Shown here in pieces: positions 42,672 through 49,620 of a DNA stretch of 64,000 nt. The notes beneath the pieces are model-generated. The model saw only the letters and a program-made list of their open reading frames with translations. It made no database searches and had not been told where the DNA came from. The DNA comes from Paractinoplanes brasiliensis. Its GTDB lineage: Bacteria; Actinomycetota; Actinomycetes; Mycobacteriales; Micromonosporaceae. How positions within the stretch are numbered: position 1 is the first letter of the stretch; each line of letters begins with the position of its first letter. Where the stretch lies: positions 6,058,001 to 6,122,000 of the forward strand of contig NZ_SNWR01000001.1 of NCBI RefSeq assembly GCF_004362215.1. Reading direction: 5' to 3'. A program made the translations under genes and the position numbers.

Positions 42672-43901
42672 GTGTCGCGTGAGTGGACATCGCGGGCGAG
42701 GCGACCCGGCACGCGGTGGTGGCGGGAGGCGGCGGTCGTCGCGGTGGCGTTCGTGCTCTGCCTGCTCGGAGGTTTGCTGCACGACGACGACACCCTGGCG
42801 CCGCCGCAGGCGCCGACCTACCTCATCGCCGCGGTGTCGTCGGCGATGCTCCTGGCGCGGCACCGCTTGCCCGTGGCCACCGTGACGGCCACGACCGTGT
42901 GCGGCATGCTTGTGGCGCCCTTGGGCCTGTTGCCCAGCCCACTCGTCATTGCCCCCGCACTCATAAGCGCTTACTCGCTCGCCGTACGCAGCGAACTCCG
43001 GGTGACGGTCGTGATCCTGCTCCCGTCGGCCGCGCTGCTGGTCGCCCCCACCCCGTTCTTCGAGACCGACTTCTCGTGGGAGGACACGAGCAGGCTGGTG
43101 ACCGTGGCCGCGTCCCCGCTCATAGCCGCCCTGCTCGGCCGCTCGGCGCAGCACCGGCGGGCCTACCTGACAGTCGTGCAGGAGCGGGCACGCCGGGCCG
43201 AGGAAACCCGGGACAGCGAGGCCCGCCGTAAGGTCGCCGAGGAGCGGGTCCGCATCGCCCGCGAACTGCACGACCTGGTAGCCCACCAGATCACCCTGGC
43301 CAACGCGCAGGCCTCCGTCGCCGCCCACCTCTTCGACACCCGCCCAGAGCAGACTCGCGTCAGCCTGGAGGAACTGGTCAAGACCACCCGCAACGCCCTG
43401 GACGACCTGCGGGCTACCGTCGGCCTGCTGCGCCAGCCCGACGACACATCCGCACCCATCGATCCGGCGCCCGGGCTGTCGCAGGTCCCCGCCCTGCTGA
43501 GCGCCTTCCGCCGCGCGGGCCTGGAAGTGTGGATGCACGAGGACGGCACAGCCAGGCCGCTACCACCGGCAGTGGACCTCACCGCCTACCGCATCATCCA
43601 GGAAGCCCTGACCAACGTGACCAAGCATGCACCCGCCGGTAGCGCCCAGGTACGCCTCAGCTGGCACAGGGATCACTTGAGCATCACCGTCACCGACGAC
43701 GGCAAGGGCCCCGCTACGCCGAGGCGCCCACCCGGTTACGGTCTGATCGGCATGCATGAACGGGCGACCGCGGTCGGCGGAACCCTCACCGCGGGCGCGC
43801 GCCCTCAGGGAGGATTTCTGGTCTCCGCCGACCTGCCTCTTCGATCTGCTGAGAACACAGCACGGACGACTGAGGCGGCAGCCGGAAGTGAGGACCGATG
43901 A
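42672..43901 (+). CDS. sensor histidine kinase, NarL/DesK type
   Basis: 409 residues from GTG 42672. Four to five N-terminal membrane helices (about 20-155) with almost no external loop, so it probably senses within the membrane. HisKA_3 dimerisation helix with phospho-acceptor His near 199 (RIARELHDLVAHQ), then HATPase_c: YRIIQEALTNVTKHA, VTDDGKGP, GYGLIGMHERATAVGG. Overlaps the response regulator by 4 bp. Divergent from the ABC exporter it likely controls. Confidence 0.92.
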   Translation: MSREWTSRARRPGTRWWREAAVVAVAFVLCLLGGLLHDDDTLAPPQAPTYLIAAVSSAMLLARHRLPVATVTATTVCGMLVAPLGLLPSPLVIAPALISAYSLAVRSELRVTVVILLPSAALLVAPTPFFETDFSWEDTSRLVTVAASPLIAALLGRSAQHRRAYLTVVQERARRAEETRDSEARRKVAEERVRIARELHDLVAHQITLANAQASVAAHLFDTRPEQTRVSLEELVKTTRNALDDLRATVGLLRQPDDTSAPIDPAPGLSQVPALLSAFRRAGLEVWMHEDGTARPLPPAVDLTAYRIIQEALTNVTKHAPAGSAQVRLSWHRDHLSITVTDDGKGPATPRRPPGYGLIGMHERATAVGGTLTAGARPQGGFLVSADLPLRSAENTARTTEAAAGSEDR

Positions 43902-44620
43902 TCCACGACGCACCAGGTCAGGGACGCGCGGTGCCGCTCCGGGTCCTCCTCGCCGATGACCAGGCGCTGCTACGCGGTGCTTTCCGCACCCTCCTCGACA
44001 GCGCCGACGACATCACCGTGGTTGGCGAGGCGAGCCACGGCGGGCAGGCGGTGGCCCTGACCCGCGAGCTACACCCAGACGTCGTGATCATGGACATCCG
44101 GATGCCCGACATGGACGGCCTCACCGCCACCTTGACGATCTGCGCCGACCCGGACCTGCGTGCCACCCGCGTACTGATTCTCACCACGTACGAGACCGAC
44201 GAGTACATCGCTCAAGCCCTGCGCGCCGGGGCCAGCGGCTTCATCGGCAAGGGCATCGAGGCCCCGGACCTGCTGAACGCCGTACGCACGGTAGCCGCCG
44301 GCGACACCCTCTTGTCCCCAGCCGCGACCCGCTCTCTGGTCGCCCGATTCCTCGCCACACCGGCCGAAACCCCACCACGCCATCCGCAACAACTCGCCGC
44401 ACTCACCCCGCGCGAACGCGAGATGGTCGCTCTGGTGGCAACCGGCCTGTCCAACCTGGAGATCGCTGACCGGATGTACCTCAGCCCCTTCACCGTCCGC
44501 GCCCACGTGCAGCGCGCCATGACAAAGCTCGGGGCACGCGACCGCGCGCAACTCGTTGTCATCGCGTATCAGACCGGGCTGGCCGGCGCCAACCACGACG
44601 GCAGCACCGACGGGGGGTGA
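43898..44620 (+). CDS. response regulator, NarL/FixJ (LuxR-type HTH)
   Basis: 240 residues. Receiver domain with Asp near 66 (VIMDIRMPDMDG), conserved Thr (ILTTYETDEY) and Lys (GFIGKGIEAPDLL). C-terminal LuxR HTH: LTPREREMVALVATGLSNLE and FTVRAHVQRAMTKLGARDRA. Phosphorylated by the kinase encoded just upstream (ATGA overlap). Confidence 0.94.
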   Translation: MIHDAPGQGRAVPLRVLLADDQALLRGAFRTLLDSADDITVVGEASHGGQAVALTRELHPDVVIMDIRMPDMDGLTATLTICADPDLRATRVLILTTYETDEYIAQALRAGASGFIGKGIEAPDLLNAVRTVAAGDTLLSPAATRSLVARFLATPAETPPRHPQQLAALTPREREMVALVATGLSNLEIADRMYLSPFTVRAHVQRAMTKLGARDRAQLVVIAYQTGLAGANHDGSTDGG

Positions 44621-44719
44621 CGGCCTCCACCATGGCAGTCGGTCTTCGAGTCGAAGCAACGTCCCGTCGTCGCCTCGCCCGGTAGTGCGGATCGATCGGA
44701 TCGTCGGCGAGCCGGCGCG

Positions 44720-44842
44720 TTGGACACACCGAGGTGAGCGATCTTCGACATCGCGGTAGGAGAGCCCGTAGCGCAGGTACCGCCGGATCGCCACCTCGAT
44801 CGCCTCGGCCGGGAGGCGGAACCCTGCGAACGTGGCCGGCAT
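44720..44842 (-). pseudogene. IS6-family transposase N-terminal fragment
   Basis: Minus strand from ATG 44842: TFAGFRLPAEAIEVAIRRYL followed by RYGLSYRDVED. This is the N-terminus of IS6/IS26-type transposases (usual form 'F-P-E-I-VAVRWYLRYGLSYRDVEE'). It breaks off before the catalytic domain. Confidence 0.65.
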
Positions 44843-44863
44843 CCGCCGATCGCCCGGCAGCCG

Positions 44864-45481
44864 TCAGCCGGCGCGCGCCCACCCGCGCAGGGCGCCGCCG
44901 TACGCCTCGGTCAGCCGCGTGATGATTTCCTGGCGCGACATCTCCGTCTGCCGCAGCAGGTCCTGGATCTCCCGCGGATCGAACATCATGTTGGCCAGGA
45001 ACAGCGCGTATTCGACCATCGTGTCCGGGAGGCCGATGTCGTCGAGCAGCCCCCGCACCGGCTCACTCCAGGCATCCCGCAGGGCCACGATGATCGCGTT
45101 CCCGCTCCTGAGCCGCTCCAGGTAGCCCAGCCGGGACCGAAGCTGCACCAAGGCCGGGCCGTGCTCGGCCAGCAGATCCACCCACTTGTTCACGACCGAG
45201 TCGAACAGCGGCCGCCCTTTCGCCGTCGATGTCGCGCTGAAGTCGCGGAGCTGCTCGACGACGCTGAGCACGTAAGCCGCGAGCACGTCGTCCAGCGAGG
45301 AGTAGTAGCGGTAGGCGGTGGCCGGCCCGATCTCCGCGCGGGATGCGACGGCCTGCATGGTGAGCTGATCGGGATCCTCCCGGGCAAGCTCACCGACGGC
45401 CTTCAGCAGCTGCCGATGGTTGCGGCGAGTGTCACTGCGTAGCTTGCGTCCCCCATGTGGCGAGACCTGCTGGTCGGACAT
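44864..45481 (-). CDS. TetR-family transcriptional regulator
   Basis: 205 residues from ATG 45481, with GGAGG upstream. HTH region: TRRNHRQLLKAVGELAREDP, LTMQAVASRAEIGPATAYRYY, where 'GPATAYRYYSSLDDVL' is the typical turn and recognition helix. C-terminal ligand domain all helical. A possible operator lies about 70 bp upstream. It could control itself and perhaps the aminotransferase/rraA genes. Confidence 0.87.
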   Translation of the reverse strand: MSDQQVSPHGGRKLRSDTRRNHRQLLKAVGELAREDPDQLTMQAVASRAEIGPATAYRYYSSLDDVLAAYVLSVVEQLRDFSATSTAKGRPLFDSVVNKWVDLLAEHGPALVQLRSRLGYLERLRSGNAIIVALRDAWSEPVRGLLDDIGLPDTMVEYALFLANMMFDPREIQDLLRQTEMSRQEIITRLTEAYGGALRGWARAG

Positions 45482-45549
45482 CGGCCCCCTCCGCCCTGTG
45501 CAAGAACAGCCGAAGGATATCGCCCCCTCAGCGACCCGGATGAGGCCGA

Positions 45550-45568
45550 GTGTGCCGGCGCGGTACAC
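45550..45568. promoter_or_regulatory. putative TetR operator, GTGTGCC-N5-GGTACAC
   Basis: Inverted repeat with 6 of 7 matching positions in the arms (GTGTGCC, 45550-45556; GGTACAC, 45562-45568), spacer GGCGC, 69 bp before the tetR start. Length and spacing are typical of TetR-family operators. Confidence 0.45.
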
Positions 45569-45591
45569 ATTACCCGCATCTGACCTCGCCT

Positions 45592-46740
45592 TCAGACGCG
45601 TGCACCGCGGAGATGGGAGACGATACGGTCCAACCCGATGCGCAGGTCGTCGTCGGATGCCGCGAACGAGATCCGGACGTACCCCTCGCCCGACGGGCCG
45701 TACTCGACGCCGGCCCGCACCATCACCTTCCGCTCAGCGAGCTCGCGGGCGACCACCTCGGAGGGCAGGTCGGCGTCGTAGCGGAGGAACCCGTAGAACG
45801 CACCCTCCGGCGGGACGAGGTGCACGCCGGGAACGTCGGAGAGCTTCGCCAATACGGTCGCGCGGCGCCGCCCGTACGTGTCGACCATGGCATCGACGAC
45901 GGTGTCGGGCAGCTCGAGCGCGGCGAGGGCCGCATGCTGGACCGCCGTGTTCACCGAGCCGTTGTAGGTGCGGTGCACGTGCGCCGCCGCGTCCACCACC
46001 TCCCGCGGCCCCGCCAGGTACCCCACCCGCCAGCCCGTCATCGCGTACGTCTTGGAGAACGTCTGCACGTACGCCGTCCGGTCCCGCAGCGAGGCGATCT
46101 CCAGCGCGGAGGTCTGCGTATGCCCGGGGTAGACCAGCCGGTGGTACGCCTCGTCGCTGACGACCAGGGTGTCCGAGCCGTCGAGGAGCTTTCCGAGGGC
46201 TTCGAGCTCATCCTCGCGGTGCACGATGCCGGTCGGGTTGGACGGATTCGAGAAGATAATCATCGCGGCGCCGGGAAGCGCGGAGGCCAGCGCGTCCAGG
46301 TCCCAGTGCAGGTCCGGAGCAAGCGGGACGAAATCCACGGTTCCCCCGGCAAGGACGACCAGGTCGGCGTAGAGCGAGTAGGCAGGCTCCGGTATGACGA
46401 CGCGGTCGCCGGGGCCGATCATCGCCAGCACGACGGCCGCCAGCGCCGCAGTGGCGCCATGGGTGACCACGACGTCCTCCGCGGCCCACGTCCGGCCCGG
46501 ATGCGCCGGCAGCCTGGAAGCGAGCGCGGCTCGCAGCTGCCGCAGTCCGCGCTGGTCGGCGTAGTGGGTCTCGCCGCGGCGTAGAGCGGTCATCGCGGCC
46601 TCGATCACCGGCGCCGGCGTTGGGAGATCGGGCTCACCCATGGCCAGCGATACGGCGCCCGCCGGCGCCGGTGTGAGGGCCGGGCGTCGCGAGCAGCGGC
46701 GCAGCTCCGTGATCCGGAAGGCGGGCGGCATGGTGGTCAT
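45592..46740 (-). CDS. class I/II aminotransferase (PLP-dependent)
   Basis: 382 residues. Fold type I aminotransferase: MGEPDLPTPAPVIEAA, GATAALAAVVLAMIGPGD, NPSNPTGIVH, DEAYHRLVY and the PLP lysine in TFSKTYAMTGWRVGYL. Aspartate/aromatic aminotransferase-like; amino donor and acceptor unknown. ATG overlaps the rraA stop by 4 bp, so the two products probably act together. Confidence 0.9.
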   Translation of the reverse strand: MTTMPPAFRITELRRCSRRPALTPAPAGAVSLAMGEPDLPTPAPVIEAAMTALRRGETHYADQRGLRQLRAALASRLPAHPGRTWAAEDVVVTHGATAALAAVVLAMIGPGDRVVIPEPAYSLYADLVVLAGGTVDFVPLAPDLHWDLDALASALPGAAMIIFSNPSNPTGIVHREDELEALGKLLDGSDTLVVSDEAYHRLVYPGHTQTSALEIASLRDRTAYVQTFSKTYAMTGWRVGYLAGPREVVDAAAHVHRTYNGSVNTAVQHAALAALELPDTVVDAMVDTYGRRRATVLAKLSDVPGVHLVPPEGAFYGFLRYDADLPSEVVARELAERKVMVRAGVEYGPSGEGYVRISFAASDDDLRIGLDRIVSHLRGARV

Positions 46741-47378
46741 CGGTTCACCGCCGGACGGCTGGTGCGCGCCGAGAGGATTCGCTGCCGGAGCTCCTTCTCC
46801 TTCTCGCCTATCCGGTCGACCGCGTCCACGACCTCCTGGACGCGGTGCCGAGGAACAACGACGACACCGTCGGCGTCGCCGACGAGCACATCACCCGCGG
46901 CTACGACCACGCCGCCGACTGCCACCGGGACACCGATGGCGCCAGGTCCCTCCTTGAAGGGTCCGGCCGGGGTAACCGCACGCGCGTAGACGGCCAGGCT
47001 CATCCCGGACAGCGCCTGGACGTCGCGGACGGCGCCGTCGATCACCGCCCCGACCACGCCGGTGTTCACCATGATCTCGCCGATGAGGTCGCCTATCAGC
47101 GCACGGGTCATGTCCCCGTGGCCGTTGACGACCAGGACGTCGCCCGGGCGGGCTTCGTCGAGCGCCCGGTGGATGGCCAGGTTGTCACCCGACCGGACGT
47201 CCACCGTCAGAGCGTTTCCCAACAGGGCGGGACCCTCGGTGAGCAGCCGGATGCCGCCGTCCATGACGGTCATCCGCTGCAGCGCATCGCCGACGTTGGC
47301 CGCCGGCACCTCCCTCAGGCGGCGGGACTTCGCCTCTGCGACACGCTCCCAGGCCGGAGTGATGCGCACGCTGTCCAT
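46737..47378 (-). CDS. RraA-family protein (HMG/CHA aldolase-like)
   Basis: 213 residues from ATG 47378; GTG 47396 is an alternative closer to the promoter. RraA fold marks: VPAANVGDALQRM, GDNLAIHRALDEARPGDVLV, LIGEIMVNTGVVGAVIDGAVRD (the G-x-x-G-x-x-DG-x-RD metal/substrate site). In actinobacteria these are usually metal-dependent aldolases or oxaloacetate decarboxylases of aromatic or hydroxy-acid catabolism, not RNase E regulators. First gene of a two-gene operon with the aminotransferase. Confidence 0.85.
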   Translation of the reverse strand: MDSVRITPAWERVAEAKSRRLREVPAANVGDALQRMTVMDGGIRLLTEGPALLGNALTVDVRSGDNLAIHRALDEARPGDVLVVNGHGDMTRALIGDLIGEIMVNTGVVGAVIDGAVRDVQALSGMSLAVYARAVTPAGPFKEGPGAIGVPVAVGGVVVAAGDVLVGDADGVVVVPRHRVQEVVDAVDRIGEKEKELRQRILSARTSRPAVNR

Positions 47379-47407
47379 TGCCGCAATGATGAACACTGTG
47401 GATTCCA

Positions 47408-47434
47408 ATCTCAAATAAGAGACGCGTCTCATAT
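47408..47434 (-). promoter_or_regulatory. operator region of the rraA operon
   Basis: ATCTCAAATAA at 47408-47418, identical to 39097-39107 (reverse strand) at the DUF3500/GGT promoter, runs into a perfect 12-bp palindrome GAGACGCGTCTC (47419-47430) and a further TCTCATAT (47427-47434). The stretch lies 30-56 bp before the rraA ATG. Confidence 0.55.
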
Positions 47435-47463
47435 CACGGCGACTCTAGCCGTTTATGACCCCG

Positions 47464-47502
47464 TTCACAACCACCCGATCGATACGATATTCTCAGATGA
47501 GA
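47464..47502 (+). promoter_or_regulatory. promoter with operator-like site for the NTF2-like gene
   Basis: Possible -35 TTCACA (47464-47469), 16-bp spacer, -10 GATATT (47486-47491), overlapped by TCTCAGATGAGA (47491-47502), another copy of the TCTCANAT motif in inverted-repeat form (TCTCA-N2-TGAGA). The site would cover the transcription start. Confidence 0.45.
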
Positions 47503-47545
47503 TAGCGCTATGATGATGGAGTTCACCGACCCGGGAGGAGCCCCC

Positions 47546-48046
47546 GTGCTGTCCGACACCCACCCCAACGCCCTGTGGCTGGCCGAGCTGTATCGGGGAG
47601 GCGCGGCGATTGCCTCCGACCTCAGCCTGAGCGAGGACGAACGCATTCGGCGGCAGGAAGAGCGCGTCAAGGAAGTGATGGAGCGCATGTCATCAGACTT
47701 CGTGATCCACACCGGTGGCGTTCGCCTGGCGGCGACCGGGGGGATGGACTTCATGCGCCGTTACACGAAGCGGCGAGCGAGTCTGGCCGACGCCAACGTC
47801 GAACCCCTCGAGTTCGACCAGATCTTGGCCGACGACCACTACGGCATCGTCCATGGGACTTTCCGCACGTCGCGTGACGAATGGAAATGGACCCGCGTCG
47901 GCATGGGCGCATGGCGCTTCAAGGACGGCGTAGCCGTCGAGCACTGGGAGCTCTCCGATGGACCAACGTGGGACAAGTTCTTCCTCGCTGGCGACCCAGC
48001 GTCGTTCACGGGCTCGGCCGAGGAGTTCTGGACCCACGGCGTTTGA
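47546..48046 (+). CDS. NTF2/SnoaL-like domain protein
   Basis: Start chosen at GTG 47546 because GGGAGGAG lies 5-6 nt upstream; an ATG cluster at 47510 is the alternative but has no ribosome-binding site and sits next to the operator. 166 residues. Alpha+beta cone fold: long helices with AELYRGGAAIAS, then strands FVIHTGGVRLAATGGMDFMR, YGIVHGTFRTSRDEWKWTRV, GAWRFKDGVAVEHWELSD. SnoaL-like proteins are small isomerases, hydratases or binding proteins. Shares its promoter region with rraA. Confidence 0.8.
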   Translation: MLSDTHPNALWLAELYRGGAAIASDLSLSEDERIRRQEERVKEVMERMSSDFVIHTGGVRLAATGGMDFMRRYTKRRASLADANVEPLEFDQILADDHYGIVHGTFRTSRDEWKWTRVGMGAWRFKDGVAVEHWELSDGPTWDKFFLAGDPASFTGSAEEFWTHGV

Positions 48047-48207
48047 CCCCTTCGGGCGACACCAGGCGGCTGGATGACGTGGCTCAGCCATCCAGCGGCC
48101 ACCTTCGCGGAGCTGAACGGCGGTGGCGCCCCACGGTGGCGGGAACTGGCCGAGGTGCTCCAGGTGCCGGTATCAACACTGCACCGGCAACACCGCGACA
48201 GCACCGG

Positions 48208-49266
48208 TCACACGCCCCGATTTTCTACAGCCTGCTCGTCGAGGTCTGCCACGCCGCCGTGCCCGAGCAGCGTGAGCGTGGTGCTGATCTCCTCGCGGAG
48301 GAGTTCCAGCACGGCGAGGACGCCGGATTCGCCGGCCGCGGCCAGGCCGTGGAAGATGAGCCGGCCCAGGATGACCACGTCGGCACCGAGGGCGAGTGCC
48401 TTCACGACGTCGGAGCCGCGCCGCACGCCACCGTCGAAGGAGATCTGGGCGTGGTCACCTACGGCGGCGGCGATCGCGGGGAGGGCGTTGAGAGCAGCCG
48501 GGAGGTCGTCGAGTTGGCGGCCGCCGTGGTTGGACACCCCGATCGCGGCGGCGCCGGCGTCGAGGGCGGCTTGGGCGTCCGGCTCGGTCATGATGCCCTT
48601 GGCGAGCCAGGGCAGGCTGGTGTGCCGCATCGCGCGGCCGAGGGTCACCCAGTCCCAGCCGGTTCCGCCCGCCGAGAACAGGTTTTGGAAGGTCTCGCTG
48701 TCGTTCGGATAGTTGCCACCCACCACCTCCTGCGGCGGGATGAAGCCGTTGCGCCGGTTGCGTTCCCGCCAGCCGGCGACCGGGCAGTCGCAGGTGACGA
48801 CGATGGCGTCGAAACCGGCGTCCTCGAACCGGCCGAGCATGCGGAGAAAGCTGTCCCGGCTGCCGGTCGGGTGCAGCTGGCCGAACCGGACCGCTGCCGG
48901 CGCCGCGGCGCACAGGTCCTCCAGGGAGAACGAGCCGGCCTCGGGGGCCATGCTGGCGATGCCGGCCGTGGCGGCGGCGCGGGCGACCGCCTGCTGCCCG
49001 TCCGGGTGGAACAGCCGGTCGGCGCCGAGCGGCCCGGCCAGCAGCGGCAGGTCGAGGTCGACGCCCATGAACCGGGTCGCCAGTGACGGCTCGCCCAGCC
49101 CGCGCATCAGCCGGGGCCGTAGCTGCCAGTCGTCGAAGGCGGCTGTGTTGCGGGCCAGGGTGCGCTCGCGGCCCGCGCCACCCTCGAGGAAGTCACGGAC
49201 CTCGGGCGTCAGCGCGGCGAGGCCGGCGGCGGTGATCTGCGGCAGGGTCGCCAGGTCCCGGCTCAT
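48208..49266 (-). CDS. FMN-dependent alpha-hydroxy-acid oxidase/dehydrogenase
   Basis: 352 residues from ATG 49266. TIM-barrel flavin enzyme of the lactate/glycolate oxidase family: DFLEGGAGRERTLARNTAAF, LAGPLGADRLFHPDG (usual PTA replaced by PLG), FVTCDCPVAGWRERNRR-like block, LAKGIMTEPDAQAAL, the catalytic GVSNHGGRQLD (His/Arg) and DGGVRRGSDVVKALALGA. Oxidises a 2-hydroxy acid. Its start overlaps the stop of a small chimeric frame. Confidence 0.9.
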   Translation of the reverse strand: MSRDLATLPQITAAGLAALTPEVRDFLEGGAGRERTLARNTAAFDDWQLRPRLMRGLGEPSLATRFMGVDLDLPLLAGPLGADRLFHPDGQQAVARAAATAGIASMAPEAGSFSLEDLCAAAPAAVRFGQLHPTGSRDSFLRMLGRFEDAGFDAIVVTCDCPVAGWRERNRRNGFIPPQEVVGGNYPNDSETFQNLFSAGGTGWDWVTLGRAMRHTSLPWLAKGIMTEPDAQAALDAGAAAIGVSNHGGRQLDDLPAALNALPAIAAAVGDHAQISFDGGVRRGSDVVKALALGADVVILGRLIFHGLAAAGESGVLAVLELLREEISTTLTLLGHGGVADLDEQAVENRGV

Positions 49267-49532
49267 CCTCCGGCCCCGGCCACGCGGGCGGTGCTGATCG
49301 CGTCGATGTGCGCGGTGTTGGCGCCGCAGCAGCCGCCGAGCACGGTCAGCGTCGTGTGGTTGTCTCGCACCTGCCGGTAGCGCTCGGCCAGCTCGCGCAG
49401 GGAGGCCTCGTTGCGACCGGACACAGCGAGGTGAACGCCGGATCGCGCCAGCGCGTCGGCGATGCGCCGGCCGAGTCCACCGGTCGCGCCGGTGAGCAGT
49501 ACGGTACGGCCTTGCAGGGCTTGGAACGGCAT
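49263..49532 (-). pseudogene. chimeric fragment: SDR N-terminus joined to homocysteine-methyltransferase C-terminus
   Basis: An 89-residue frame from ATG 49532. The first 55 residues are an SDR Rossmann start (LQGRTVLLTGATGGLGRRIA, LAVSGRNEASLRELAERY). Without any frame break it then becomes NHTTLTVLGGCCGANTAHID, where GGCCG with the two zinc Cys is the C-terminal hallmark of homocysteine S-methyltransferases. Neither domain is complete, so no activity is expected, but the frame is open and coupled to the oxidase gene by a 4-bp overlap. Confidence 0.65.
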
Positions 49533-49620
49533 GATTCCAGGCTGGCCCTTGTCGCGAGTGGACGGTATGGGTGTTGCCACGTACCGTGCCCCGCAACTCG
49601 TACCGCGTACTGTCCTCTGC

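Noticed and set aside
41662..42885. Plus-strand frame of about 400 codons
   Set aside because: Antisense to the ABC ATPase gene, whose Walker and signature motifs are unambiguous.
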